In this document: in pieces, positions 50,087 through 59,533 of the stretch
How positions within the stretch are numbered: the first letter of the stretch is position 1
Layout of the letters: each line of letters opens with the position of its first letter
NCBI GenBank assembly: GCA_016218545.1
Contig: JACRDQ010000023.1
Coordinates: forward strand, 62,001 to 126,000
Source: Elusimicrobiota bacterium
GTDB taxonomy: Bacteria; Elusimicrobiota; Elusimicrobia; UBA1565; UBA9628
DNA length: 64,000 bases
Direction of reading: 5' to 3'
The notes under the pieces: model-generated
Seen by the model: only the letters and a program-made list of their open reading frames with translations
Databases searched by the model: none
Told to the model about the DNA's origin: nothing
Program-made: the position numbers and the translations under genes

Positions 50087-51895
50087 TCAGGCGACGGCGG
50101 CCTTGAGGATGGCATCGATGTCTTCACCCGAGAGGATCTCGACCTCGAAGAGCTTGGCGGCGAGCTCGTCGAGGACCTTCCGGTTCTTCTGCAGGAGCTC
50201 CCGCGCCTTGCCGTGGGCCTCGTCGACGATGCGCTTGACCTCCTCGTCGATGATCTCGGCCGTGCGCTCGGAGTAGCCGGCCTTCTGCGCGATGTCCCGG
50301 CCGAGGAAGATCTCCGCCTCGGGCTTCTTGAGCGAGAGCGGCCCCACCCGGTCGCTCATGCCGAACTCGACCACCATGCGGGTGGCGAAGGCCGTGGCCT
50401 TGGACAGGTCGTCCGCGTCGCCGGAGGTGAGCTCGGAGAAGACCATCTCCTCGGCGGAGCGGCCGCCCAGGAGCACGGCCAGGCGGTTGTTGATCTCGGT
50501 GCGGGTCGTGAGGTACTTGTCCTCCTTGGGGAGCTGGAGGGTGTAGCCCAGGGCGTGGCCCCGGGACACGATGGAGACCTTGTGGACCGGGTCCGTGTGG
50601 GGCAGGAGCTTGGCCACCAAGGCGTGGCCGCACTCGTGGTAGGCCACGATCTTCTTCTCCGGGTCGGACATGAGGTTCGAGCTCTTCTTGGGGCCGGCCA
50701 TGACCCGCTCGATGGACTCCTCGAGGTCGGCGAGCTCCACGGCTTCCTTGTTCTTGCGGGCCGCCAGCAGGGCCGACTCGTTGATGACGTTGGCCAGGTC
50801 CGCGCCGGAGAACCCCGCGGTCCGGCGGGCCACGATGCTCAGGTCCGCCTCCGGAGCCATCTTGACGTTCTTGGCATGGACCTTGAGGATCTCCTCGCGG
50901 CCCTTCAAGTGCGGGACCGGGATGAAGATCTGACGGTCGAAGCGGCCGGGCCGCAGGAGGGCCGGGTCGATGACGTCCGGCCGGTTGGTCGCGGCGATGA
51001 GGATGATGCCCTGGTTCTGCTCGAAGCCGTCGAGCTCGATGAGGAGCTGGTTCAAGGTCTGCTCGCGTTCGTCGTGCCCGCCCCCGATGCCCGCGAAGCG
51101 GTGGCGCCCGACGGCGTCAAGCTCGTCGACGAAGATGACGGAGGGGGCGGCCTTCTTGGCCTGGTCGAAGAGGTCCCTGACCCGGGAGGCGCCGACGCCC
51201 ACGAACATCTCCACGAACTCCGAGGCCGACGCCATGAAGAAGGGGACCCCGGCCTCGCCCGCGACCGCGCGCGCCAGCAGGGTCTTGCCCGTGCCCGGCG
51301 CGCCGAAGAGGAGCACCCCGCGGGGCATCTTGCCCCCGAGCTTCTGGAACTTCTCTGGATTCTTGAGGAACTCCACGACCTCCTGGAGCTCCTCCTTGGA
51401 CTCGTCGCAGCCCGCCACGTCCGCGAAGGTGGTCTTCTTGGCCTTCTTGTCGTCGACCAAGCGGGCGCGGCTGCGGCCGAAGGACATGGCCTGCTTGCCC
51501 CCGACCTGGACCTGGCGCACCACAAAGATCCACCACAGGCCGAAAAACAGCACGATCCAGCCGACGTTGACGATGAGGCTCATGACCCAGCTGCGGTCCG
51601 CCTCGCCCTGGAAGTGGGGGACCTTGGCGGCCTCCATGTCCTCCACGAGCTTGAGGTCCGGCATCGGGAAGGTCTTGAAGCGCTGGGTCGCGCCCCCAGG
51701 GGCCTTCAATTCCCCGCGGATGAGGTCCGGCCGCACGCGAACCTCGTTGACCTCCCCGGATTTCACCTTGGCCTTGAACTCGGAATAGGGTATCTCCTTC
51801 TCCACGGGCGGGGCCTTGATGTTCTGGAAGACCAGGATGAGGAAGATGAAAGCCAGGCCCCAGAGCAGGAGCTGTTTCGCGTTCTTATTTTCCAC
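50087..51895 (-). CDS. ftsH: ATP-dependent zinc metalloprotease FtsH
   Basis: The 602-residue membrane AAA+ protease has two membrane segments (about residues 9-24 and 104-126). Walker A is [13 protein letters not shown] (residues 198-210), Walker [16 protein letters not shown] region [19 protein letters not shown], and the zinc site is HECGH (420-424). It degrades membrane and short-lived cytoplasmic proteins. The GTG start at 51895 gives [14 protein letters not shown] and overlaps hpt by 11 bp; AGG lies about 9 nt upstream. Confidence 0.96.
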   Translation of the reverse strand: MENKNAKQLLLWGLAFIFLILVFQNIKAPPVEKEIPYSEFKAKVKSGEVNEVRVRPDLIRGELKAPGGATQRFKTFPMPDLKLVEDMEAAKVPHFQGEADRSWVMSLIVNVGWIVLFFGLWWIFVVRQVQVGGKQAMSFGRSRARLVDDKKAKKTTFADVAGCDESKEELQEVVEFLKNPEKFQKLGGKMPRGVLLFGAPGTGKTLLARAVAGEAGVPFFMASASEFVEMFVGVGASRVRDLFDQAKKAAPSVIFVDELDAVGRHRFAGIGGGHDEREQTLNQLLIELDGFEQNQGIILIAATNRPDVIDPALLRPGRFDRQIFIPVPHLKGREEILKVHAKNVKMAPEADLSIVARRTAGFSGADLANVINESALLAARKNKEAVELADLEESIERVMAGPKKSSNLMSDPEKKIVAYHECGHALVAKLLPHTDPVHKVSIVSRGHALGYTLQLPKEDKYLTTRTEINNRLAVLLGGRSAEEMVFSELTSGDADDLSKATAFATRMVVEFGMSDRVGPLSLKKPEAEIFLGRDIAQKAGYSERTAEIIDEEVKRIVDEAHGKARELLQKNRKVLDELAAKLFEVEILSGEDIDAILKAAVA

Positions 51896-52439
51896 CGTTG
51901 GGCCTCATGACGCCGACATACGGGAGGTTGCGGAACCGCTCATTGTGGTCCAACCCGAAGCCGACGACGAACTCGTTGGGGATGTCGAAACCGACGTACT
52001 TGACGGGAACCGAAACCTTGCGGCACGAGGGCTTGTTGAGGAAGGAGCAGGTCTCCACGGACCGCGGGCTCCTGGTCTTGAAGTTGTCCAGGAGATAGTG
52101 CAGGGTCAGGCCCGTGTCCACGATGTCCTCCACGATAAGGATGTCCTTGCCCTCCGGGTTCTCGCGAAGGTCGAGGGTCAGCCGCACCACCCCGCTGGAC
52201 TTGGTGCCGGAATAGGACGACAAGCCGATGAAATCCACGGAACAGTCCACTGAAACCGCCCTCATGAGGTCGCCGAGGAAGATGACGCTCCCCTTGAGGA
52301 TGCTCACCATGGTCAGGCTGCGGCCCGCGTAATCCCGGGAGATCTGGGACCCCAATTCAGCGATCCGAGCCTTGATCTGGCGCTCGGTGAGCAGGATTTT
52401 CTCTATGTCCGGGTGGGCCGGATGGTTTCGGTCTGGCAT
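51885..52439 (-). CDS. hpt: Hypoxanthine phosphoribosyltransferase
   Basis: Hpt salvages hypoxanthine and guanine to IMP and GMP with PRPP, made by the Prs in this operon. The 184-residue product has MVSILKGSVIFLGDL, the PRPP loop ILIVEDIVDTGLTL, and VKYVGFDIPNEFVVGFGLD near the C-terminus. AGGAA lies just before the ATG at 52439. It is the first gene of the minus-strand run. The common hpt-ftsH order supports the call. Confidence 0.95.
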   Translation of the reverse strand: MPDRNHPAHPDIEKILLTERQIKARIAELGSQISRDYAGRSLTMVSILKGSVIFLGDLMRAVSVDCSVDFIGLSSYSGTKSSGVVRLTLDLRENPEGKDILIVEDIVDTGLTLHYLLDNFKTRSPRSVETCSFLNKPSCRKVSVPVKYVGFDIPNEFVVGFGLDHNERFRNLPYVGVMRPNGGK

Positions 52440-52535
52440 TTCCTGGGAAAACGGACGAATACGATAGCAAACTTGGCCTCAGCCTTGCACCTTAGACAGG
52501 CTCCCGCCACTGTTAATTATCTACAATACCATCCC

Positions 52536-54707
52536 GTGGGCAAGCGTCGACGACTCGAGGACCCGGCTCCCTCCTCTCCCCTCGAATGGCGCTTCCATCC
52601 CCTTGCGGCCCAAACCGCGACTTTCCTCGCCATCACGGTCGCGGGCGTCCTTTTCTACACCAAGATGCCCTCCGAACAGCTGCGCCTGTTCTGGTCGCAC
52701 TGCCTGGACGTCATCCCGCCCGTGACAGGAGCCTCGGGTCCGGCCTTGCTCACCGCGCTCCGGACCGCTGCCTGGCTCATCCTGCTCCACTTGGCTGCCT
52801 GGGGTCTCGGGACAACGGCCCTCAGAGTCCTCGGCATCGAAGCAGAGGAGCGTCTCGAAGGAGTCCTTCTGGGCTCAGCCATGGGCTGGGGCGTGATCGG
52901 CATGGCCATGTTGGGCCTGGGCATGGCAGGACTCTGGAGGACATGGACCCTGGCCCTGATCTTGGGTTCGGGCCTGGCCGGACTCGCTTACCATCTCTAC
53001 GACCGCCGCCACCCCGGTTCCGCCGCGACGCCGGCCCTTCCCGCAGGCTCGACCCGCTGGAGCGGTTGGGAGGGCTTCCTCGTCCTGTTCCTCATGTTCC
53101 TGGCCGCGTTCGACTTTTTCGCCGCGTTCATGCCCGAGATATTCTACGACGCCCTCGTCTATCACCTCGGCCTGCCCGAGCTCTATTGGACCAAGGGCGC
53201 CATCGTGCCCGTGCCCGAACTCCTGTACTCGGGACTGCCCCTCATGGTCCAGATGCTCTACGCCGCGGCCCTGCCCCTGGGCGGGGACGCCCTCTGCAGG
53301 GTCCTGCACTGGTCCTTTGGCGTTGAGACCGTACTCCTGACCTTCGCCTTGGGACGCAGGCTCGCGGGCAGGAACGACGCCGCCGCATCGGCAGGCAGGG
53401 GCGCGGGACTGCTGGCTGCTGCGCTCTTCTACGGCATCCCCTTGGTCTCAGCCATGTCGTGGAAGTCCGCGGTGGAGCTCGGCCAGGCCGTGTTCCAGAC
53501 CGCGGCCCTCCTGGCCCTGGTCATATGCGTCTCCAGGGCCGACAAGACCAGGCCGTGGGCCCTGGCAGCCGGGCTCCTGACGGGATTCGCCATGGGCTCC
53601 AAGTACCAGGCATGGCCCATGCTCCCGGTCCTGTGCCTGGCGCTGCTGTGGGTCTGGCGGGACCGGCCGGAGAAGAGACGGGACCTGCTCGTCTTCGCCG
53701 GCGCCGCAGTTCTGGCCGTGGCCCCGTGGTGCGTCAAGAACATCCTGCACTACGGCAATCCCCTCTATCCCATCTTCCACGAGTACTTCGGCGGGTCCCC
53801 GGTCGTGCCCAGATGGCGCGAACTCATGGGCGACGCGGAGTCGGTCCGCATCTCGGAGGTGCTGGGCTCCTGGAAGAGCCTGCTGTTCTGGCTCACGCAC
53901 CCCTGGCGCATCCCCTTCGAGAACATGGACCACGGCTCCATCCTGTTCATGGTCCTGCCCGTGGTCCTGCTCGGCCGGTTCCGGGCAGGGGCGGGCGTGT
54001 TCTGCTGGCTCTCCTGGCTCGGGCTGTGGCTCTCCTGGAGCTTGACGACCCGGATGGTCCGCTACGCCCTGCCGAACCTGCCCCTGGCCTGCGCCCTGAC
54101 CGCGCTCGCGCTCGAGGCCGGATTCGCCGGCAGGGTCCGTACCGCGTTGAGAGCCTTGCTGGTCTATATCATCTTGTTCGAGACCATCTACGCCATGACC
54201 TGGTTCCACGCCATGGGCGCGACCCAGGTCGTGCTCGGCAGGGGAAACCCATCGGATTACCTCGCCGTGGTCCACCCCTCCTATCACTGTCCGGTCCAGC
54301 CGGCCATCGACTTCATCAACTCGAGCACCCCGCCGGACGCCAAGGTGCTCTTCCTCGGCGAAGGCAGGCGCTACGGCTGCAAGCGCGAAGCCATCGTGAT
54401 GAGCTACTACGACGAGTATCCCCTGCAATGGTGGCTCGGCCGCAGTTCCTCAGCCGAGGACATCCGCCGCTTCCTGGCTGAGGCAAGGGTCACCCACATC
54501 CTCGTCAACCGGCTCGAGCTCGCCCGCTGGCAGGGCCCGGACCGCAAGTACCTGCGAGTCACCGAGGAGCAGAAGAACGCCTGGAGCGGGTTCATGTCGG
54601 CTCACGCGACCAGGGTCTTCCAGAGGCGCGTGCCCGAGACCGGCGGCCCGGTCCAAGCGGAGACCGCGGTCTACGAGCTCGACCTCTCGACCGCCAATCC
54701 ACGCTGA
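52536..54707 (+). CDS. GT-C-type membrane glycosyltransferase, paralogue of 21146 gene
   Basis: From GTG at 52536 the protein is 723 residues. It has a basic start (GKRRRL), many membrane helices and the first-loop motif PEIFYDALVYHLGLPELY. A C-terminal soluble part carries VLFLGEGRRYG and THILVN. The 21146 gene has the same motifs in the same order. It should transfer sugar from a lipid-phosphate donor outside the inner membrane. A TACAAT (52522-52527) ends 8 nt before the GTG with no Shine-Dalgarno, suggesting a leaderless message. An in-frame ATG upstream (52413) would overlap hpt and is unlikely. Confidence 0.78.
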   Translation: MGKRRRLEDPAPSSPLEWRFHPLAAQTATFLAITVAGVLFYTKMPSEQLRLFWSHCLDVIPPVTGASGPALLTALRTAAWLILLHLAAWGLGTTALRVLGIEAEERLEGVLLGSAMGWGVIGMAMLGLGMAGLWRTWTLALILGSGLAGLAYHLYDRRHPGSAATPALPAGSTRWSGWEGFLVLFLMFLAAFDFFAAFMPEIFYDALVYHLGLPELYWTKGAIVPVPELLYSGLPLMVQMLYAAALPLGGDALCRVLHWSFGVETVLLTFALGRRLAGRNDAAASAGRGAGLLAAALFYGIPLVSAMSWKSAVELGQAVFQTAALLALVICVSRADKTRPWALAAGLLTGFAMGSKYQAWPMLPVLCLALLWVWRDRPEKRRDLLVFAGAAVLAVAPWCVKNILHYGNPLYPIFHEYFGGSPVVPRWRELMGDAESVRISEVLGSWKSLLFWLTHPWRIPFENMDHGSILFMVLPVVLLGRFRAGAGVFCWLSWLGLWLSWSLTTRMVRYALPNLPLACALTALALEAGFAGRVRTALRALLVYIILFETIYAMTWFHAMGATQVVLGRGNPSDYLAVVHPSYHCPVQPAIDFINSSTPPDAKVLFLGEGRRYGCKREAIVMSYYDEYPLQWWLGRSSSAEDIRRFLAEARVTHILVNRLELARWQGPDRKYLRVTEEQKNAWSGFMSAHATRVFQRRVPETGGPVQAETAVYELDLSTANPR

Positions 54708-55078
54708 ATCCCGGCCGCCCGGTAGTGGTGGATGGCAGGCAGGAAGAACAGGCCGCGCTTGACGGGATCGACTCCGAGGCCCAGGGTCTCCAGGGTCACG
54801 ACCCCGATGACGCAGGCGTCCGTCCCCTCCCCGATGAGCACGGGGTTGATGCTGCGTCTGCCTCCCCATTCGATCCAGGCATGCGCCACCCCCCGCTGGA
54901 CGATACGGCCATCGCCGAGTTCGACTTCCATGACCCTGTCGGCGGCGATACCCAATGCCGCGGCCTTCCCCATTGGCAGGACGGTCATCGTGGCCCCGGT
55001 GTCCACGACCGCGTCCAACTCGGCCCAACGGAGGCCGTCCAAGCTCGTGACCTTGATGTGCCCGATGGTCTCTCCCAC
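54671..55078 (-). CDS. Single-domain retropepsin-like aspartic protease
   Basis: The GTG at 55078 is chosen because GGGGAGG lies 6 nt upstream, giving 135 residues. The catalytic motif is LDAVVDTGATMTVLP (Asp26), with a second hydrophobic-GxxG-like segment NPVLIGEG and VIGVVTLETLGLGVDP near the C-terminus. This is the bacterial clan AA (retroviral-type) pattern, which works as a homodimer. An ATG at 55120 would add 14 residues. Its stop lies 37 bp inside the convergent GT-C gene. No signal peptide is seen, so it should be cytoplasmic. The substrate is unknown. Confidence 0.8.
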   Translation of the reverse strand: MGETIGHIKVTSLDGLRWAELDAVVDTGATMTVLPMGKAAALGIAADRVMEVELGDGRIVQRGVAHAWIEWGGRRSINPVLIGEGTDACVIGVVTLETLGLGVDPVKRGLFFLPAIHHYRAAGIQRGLAVERSSS

Positions 55079-55206
55079 GCTCACCTCCCCAGTATAACAG
55101 GTTTTCCCGGCACCCTCCATACTATATACGAGCAAGGGGTCTGTTTTGTTCCCTTGCCACGCTGAAATTTGTTTACTCTCCGGGCGACTTCTCAAGGAGA
55201 AACCCC

Positions 55207-58200
55207 ATGCCCCACCCCGACTTCACCGACGGCTACCTCCGCCAGCCCACCATCCACAAGGACACGGTCGCGTTCGTGTGCGAGGACTCCCTATGGACCG
55301 CGTCCATCAAGGACGGCTCGGCCAGGCGGCTGACGCACTGGCCCGGGGAGGTCATGTTCCCATCCTTCTCCCCGGACGGCAGGTGGATCGCCTTCACCTC
55401 CACCAAGGAGGAAACGGCCAACATCTACGTCATCCCGGCCGAGGGCGGGGAGGCCCGGCGGCTGACTTGGCACAACGCGGCCACGCTCACGGCGGGCTGG
55501 ACCCCGGACAGCCGCAAGGTGTTGTTCCGCAGCTCCATGGCCAGCCCCACGCTGCGCGAGACCAGGCTCTTCACCGCCGCGCTCTCCAACGGCGCGATCG
55601 CGGAGCTCCCCATCGGCCCGGCGGTCACGGCCGCGCTCCACCAGGACAACAGGCGCGTGGTCATCGGCAGGAACTACCTCGACCCCGCCCGGTGGAAGCG
55701 CTACCGCGGAGGCCTGTGCGGCGTGCTCTGGGCCGGCGACCTGCGCTCCGGGAGCTTCCGCAAGTTCGTGGAGCTTCCCGGCAACGTGGTCTGTCCCATG
55801 TGGGTCGGGGCCAGGGTCTTCTTCCTGTCCGACCACGAGGACCACGGCAACATCTACTCCGTCAAAGCCGACGGCTCCAACCTCAAGCGCCACACGCACC
55901 ACATGGACTTCTACGCGCGGTTCCCCTCCACGGACGGCAGGCGGGTCGTGTACCAGAAGGGCGCCGAACTCTGGCTCCTGGATCCGGCTTCCGGCGAAAG
56001 GAGGCTGCGCGTGCGCACCGGTAGCGCCAAGACCGGGCTGGCCCGCAAGTTCGTGCCCGCGGACCGCTACCTCACCGAGGCCGTGCTCCATCCCAAGGGC
56101 GCGAGCGCCCTCATCACCACGCGGGGCAAGCCCTTCGCCCTGTCCCACTGGGAGGGCGCGGTGCGCCAGCTCGGCGTCCGGCAGGGCGCGCGCTACCGCC
56201 TGGCGTGCTGGCTCCACGACGGCAAGCGCGCCCTCGTCCTCGGCGACGAGAGCGGCGAGGAGAGGCTCGAGATCCTGGATGCCTCGTCCGGGCTGCGGCT
56301 GAGCAGGCTTTCGGACCTCGGGACGGGCTACCTCTGGGAGCTCGCGGCCTCGCCGAAAGAGGACAAAGCCGCGGCCGCGGACGAGCGCAACCGCCTGCAC
56401 CTCATCGACCTCAAGAAGGGCGCCTCCGAGATCATCGACTCCAGCGAGGTCTGGGAGATCTCGGACCTCGCCTGGTCGGGCGACGGCCGCTACCTCGCCT
56501 ACGTCAAGCCCGAGCGCACCCACGGCGAGTTCTTCTACGGCAGCTCCATCCGCGTCTACGACACCAAGGAGGGCAAGTCCCACAGCGTCACGGACTGCGA
56601 GTTCCACAACCGAGGCCCTGTGTTCGACCCTGAGGCGAAATACCTGGCCTTCCTCTCCTACAGGCACTTCAACCCCGTGCTCGACTCAGCCGAGCTCAAC
56701 TCGACCTTCCACCACATGGTCAAGCCCTACCTGACGACCCTCAAGGCCTCGGACTACTCGCCCCTGTTCCCCATGCCCAAGCCAGAGGAGAAGAAGAAGG
56801 AGGGAAAGAAAGACAAGGACAAGCCCAAGGAGACGGCCTTCCTCATCGACTTCGACGGCATCAGCCGCCGCGTCGAGGAGGTCCCGGTCCGGGAAGGCGA
56901 CTACGCCAAGCTCGCCGCGGTCAAGGGCAAGCTCCTCCTGCTCTGCGCGCCCAAGACCGGCATGCTCGGACAGACCCACTGGGGGAGCGACGACAAGCCC
57001 TCGTCCTCCATCGAAGCCTGGGACTTCAATCTCCGCAAGCACGAGGTCCTATGGTCCGGCGTCTCGGACTTCAGCGTGTGCGCGAGCGGCGAGAAGATGC
57101 TCGTCCGGGTCGAAAAAAAGCTGCGCGTCATCAAGGCGGGTGAAAAGCCTTCATCCGAAGGCTCGGGAGGCGATAGCCCGGGCCCGGAGAGCGGGTGGCT
57201 GGACCTGCGCCGCGTGCGGCTTGAGATCGAGCCCAGGAAGGAATGGTCTCAGATCTTCCTGCAGGCCTGGCGCGACCAGCGCGACTTCTTCTGGACCGTG
57301 GACCTCGCCGGCGTGGACTGGAAGGCCGCACGCAACCGCTACCGCCCCCTCCTCGACCGCGTCGCCACGCGCTCGGAGCTCTCGGACCTCATCTGGGACA
57401 TGCAGGGCGAGCTCAACACCTCCCACACCTACGAGTTCGGGGGCGACTACGCGCCCCCGCCGGCCTACCGCATCGGCCTGCTCGGCGCGGACCTCGAATC
57501 CGACCCCTCTTCGGGCCGCTACCGCTTCAAGCGCATCTACGCCGGAGACGGCTGGATCAAGGGCCACGGCTCGCCCCTCCTGGCCTCGGGCGTGAACGTG
57601 AAGGAAGGGGACTACCTCTTCAAGGTGGACGGCATCGAGGTCAAGAGCCCGCTCCACCCCAACGCGCTCCTGTCCAACAGGGTGGACGTCCAGGTGACCA
57701 TGGCAGTGGGGTCATCCCCGAACCCGGCCAAGGCCCGCGAGGTCACGGTGCGCACCATCTCGGACGAATCCAAAGCCCGCTACCGCGACTGGGTCAGGTC
57801 CAACCGCGAGCTCGTGTCCAAGCGCTCCGGCAACAGGCTCGGCTACCTCCACATCCCGGACATGGGCTGCCAGGGCTTGATCGAGTTCCACCGCGGGCTC
57901 TACACCGAGTCTCTCAAGGACGGGCTCATCGTGGACGTCCGCTTCAACGGCGGAGGGTTCGTCTCAGGCATGATCATCAGCAAGCTCGCGCGCCGGCCCG
58001 TGGGCTACGGCCGCAGGCGCTCGGGCCTGCCCGTCACCTACCCCGAGCACGCGGTGCGCGGTCCCATCGTGGCCATCTGCGATGAGCGCTCAGGTTCGGA
58101 CGGCGACATCTTCTCCCAGGCGTTCAAGGCCCTGAAGCTCGGGACCCTCGTGGGCAAGCGCACCTGGGGCGGCGTGGTGGGCATCGACGGCAGGAGGCGC

Positions 58201-58479
58201 TTCGTGGACCAGGGCCTGGCGACCCAGCCCGAGTACGCCTTCTGGTTCCACGGCCCGGGCTGGGGCGTGGAGAACCGCGGCGTGGAGCCGGACGTCGAGG
58301 TCGAGTGGGACCCCGCCTCCTTCGTGGCCGGAAAAGACCCCCAGTTGGAGAAAGCCGTGGCCATCGCCATGGAGCGCGTCCAGGCCGGCGAAGGGGCGGC
58401 CCCCGACCTGGGCCCGGCTCCCAGCAAGGCACCGCGTCCCCTTTCCAAGAGCAGGCCATCGGCAGGCGTCAGACGTTAA
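55207..58479 (+). CDS. Tricorn-like protease
   Basis: The 1090-residue protein has two N-terminal beta-propellers (repeats such as FSPDGRWIAFTS, DGRRVVYQKG and WSGDGRYLAYVK), a PDZ-like domain (GDYLFKVDGIEVKS) and a C-terminal tail-specific protease core. Residues matching the tricorn tetrad are Ser739-His740 (LNTSHTYEFGGDY), Ser964 in SGSDGDIF and Glu1027 (RGVEPDVEV). Tricorn cuts peptides released by the proteasome or other proteases down to very short ones. A Lys-rich insert (KKKEGKKDKDK) interrupts the second propeller. AAGGAGA precedes the ATG. It has no signal peptide, so it is cytoplasmic. Confidence 0.92.
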   Translation: MPHPDFTDGYLRQPTIHKDTVAFVCEDSLWTASIKDGSARRLTHWPGEVMFPSFSPDGRWIAFTSTKEETANIYVIPAEGGEARRLTWHNAATLTAGWTPDSRKVLFRSSMASPTLRETRLFTAALSNGAIAELPIGPAVTAALHQDNRRVVIGRNYLDPARWKRYRGGLCGVLWAGDLRSGSFRKFVELPGNVVCPMWVGARVFFLSDHEDHGNIYSVKADGSNLKRHTHHMDFYARFPSTDGRRVVYQKGAELWLLDPASGERRLRVRTGSAKTGLARKFVPADRYLTEAVLHPKGASALITTRGKPFALSHWEGAVRQLGVRQGARYRLACWLHDGKRALVLGDESGEERLEILDASSGLRLSRLSDLGTGYLWELAASPKEDKAAAADERNRLHLIDLKKGASEIIDSSEVWEISDLAWSGDGRYLAYVKPERTHGEFFYGSSIRVYDTKEGKSHSVTDCEFHNRGPVFDPEAKYLAFLSYRHFNPVLDSAELNSTFHHMVKPYLTTLKASDYSPLFPMPKPEEKKKEGKKDKDKPKETAFLIDFDGISRRVEEVPVREGDYAKLAAVKGKLLLLCAPKTGMLGQTHWGSDDKPSSSIEAWDFNLRKHEVLWSGVSDFSVCASGEKMLVRVEKKLRVIKAGEKPSSEGSGGDSPGPESGWLDLRRVRLEIEPRKEWSQIFLQAWRDQRDFFWTVDLAGVDWKAARNRYRPLLDRVATRSELSDLIWDMQGELNTSHTYEFGGDYAPPPAYRIGLLGADLESDPSSGRYRFKRIYAGDGWIKGHGSPLLASGVNVKEGDYLFKVDGIEVKSPLHPNALLSNRVDVQVTMAVGSSPNPAKAREVTVRTISDESKARYRDWVRSNRELVSKRSGNRLGYLHIPDMGCQGLIEFHRGLYTESLKDGLIVDVRFNGGGFVSGMIISKLARRPVGYGRRRSGLPVTYPEHAVRGPIVAICDERSGSDGDIFSQAFKALKLGTLVGKRTWGGVVGIDGRRRFVDQGLATQPEYAFWFHGPGWGVENRGVEPDVEVEWDPASFVAGKDPQLEKAVAIAMERVQAGEGAAPDLGPAPSKAPRPLSKSRPSAGVRR

Positions 58480-59371
58480 GGCTCGGGGAGAGGACCGTCA
58501 CGTAGAGCAGGAACAGGACAGCGGCCGCGGCCGCCAGATTCCAATACGCCCCGAGCGTCAAGGCGGCGCTCAGTAGGGCGACAGCGGAAAGGCCGACCAT
58601 GTTCATGACGCGGACGATGGCGGCTTGGCGCCTCGCATCTTTCTCCTGCTGGGCGACATCAGCCAACGGGATCAAGGTGAACAGCGCGGTCAGGAGCAGC
58701 ACGGCCGCGGCCCCGGCCAGCACGATGGGGCTCACGGGGAGGGCGCCATAGGCGGCGGCCGCATGCCCGACCAAGGACGCCCCTGCCACGGCTCCGGTCA
58801 TCAGGACGGCCGCGCGGCCTGACCCGCGGCCCTGACGGGGTGCCCGGTCAGGCCGCTGCAGGCCGGGCGAAGAGGCTCCAGGAGCGATGTCGGCCTCCGG
58901 CCGCGCCGCGAGGGCCGCGTCGACGGGCGCCGCTTCCGGAGACCGCGTGCCCAGCACCCGGTCCATCAGCCGGGTCCCGGCTTCCCGCGCTCCATCGGTT
59001 TCCATCCGGTCGAGCGCCTGCGCGGACAGGGAGAATGACTCCGGTTCGGCCAAGAGGTCCTTGAGGGTCGCGGGACCCGAGAGGTCCGGGTCGGTCGGGA
59101 GGGACGGCGCAGGCGCGGCCGTCAGGGTGGGCGCAGGGGACAAGGTCGGCACGCTCCCTACCCGCGGAAGAACGGGAAGCGCGGAAAAAGAAGCCGGCCC
59201 GTTTTCGCCAGGCAGGCCGTTGCGCAATAGGAACGGGACGGCCTGGACGACGATGGGGGCGCTTCGCGGAGCGACCCTGATCAGGACCGCGGCGGCCGTT
59301 GCCTGCGGCGGCATCTCCAGGGCGGCCCAGGCAAGGATGAGTGCGGCGCAGACGGGTCTGGTTGGTCTCAT
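58469..59371 (-). CDS. Exported protein with C-terminal membrane helices, unknown
   Basis: The 300-residue protein has a signal peptide (ALILAWAALEMPPQATA), an Ala/Pro-rich low-complexity region to about residue 185, and four hydrophobic helices in the last 110 residues (VLAGAAAVLLLTALFTLI, LAAAAAVLFLLYVTVL and others). I do not recognise the family. The stop is 11 bp inside the convergent tricorn gene. An extended -10, TGGTATCAT, lies 6 nt before the ATG with no Shine-Dalgarno. Confidence 0.65.
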   Translation of the reverse strand: MRPTRPVCAALILAWAALEMPPQATAAAVLIRVAPRSAPIVVQAVPFLLRNGLPGENGPASFSALPVLPRVGSVPTLSPAPTLTAAPAPSLPTDPDLSGPATLKDLLAEPESFSLSAQALDRMETDGAREAGTRLMDRVLGTRSPEAAPVDAALAARPEADIAPGASSPGLQRPDRAPRQGRGSGRAAVLMTGAVAGASLVGHAAAAYGALPVSPIVLAGAAAVLLLTALFTLIPLADVAQQEKDARRQAAIVRVMNMVGLSAVALLSAALTLGAYWNLAAAAAVLFLLYVTVLSPSLNV

Positions 59372-59377
59372 GGCATC

Positions 59378-59386
59378 ATGATACCA
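59378..59386 (-). promoter_or_regulatory. Extended -10 before the 300-residue membrane protein
   Basis: TGGTATCAT on the minus strand combines the TGn extension with TATCAT (five of six). Only 6 nt separate it from the ATG, which would give a leaderless mRNA. No -35 is evident. Confidence 0.4.
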
Positions 59387-59475
59387 GAAGCGGCGAGGCC
59401 GGACGAGAGACCTCGGGGCAGCAGGACCGCGTCAATGGGCCCGATTCGGCGCGAACAGCGCCTCCGCGAAAGCAG

Positions 59476-59509
59476 TAACACGTCCTGTTATCAATGGTAG
59501 CGTTACCTC
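59476..59509. promoter_or_regulatory. AT-rich inverted repeats before metalloprotease gene
   Basis: TAACA-CGTCC-TGTTA (59476-59490) is a perfect 5-bp inverted repeat. It is followed by GGTA-GCGT-TACC (59497-59508). They lie 26-58 bp upstream of the ATG at 59534 in a locally AT-rich stretch and look like regulator sites. The regulator is unknown. Confidence 0.4.
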
Positions 59510-59533
59510 CATGGCGATTTGATAGCATAAGGC

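Noticed and set aside
54708..55206. TATACT as promoter for the retropepsin-like gene
   Set aside because: If used, transcription would begin inside the Shine-Dalgarno that supports the chosen start, and no -35 is visible.
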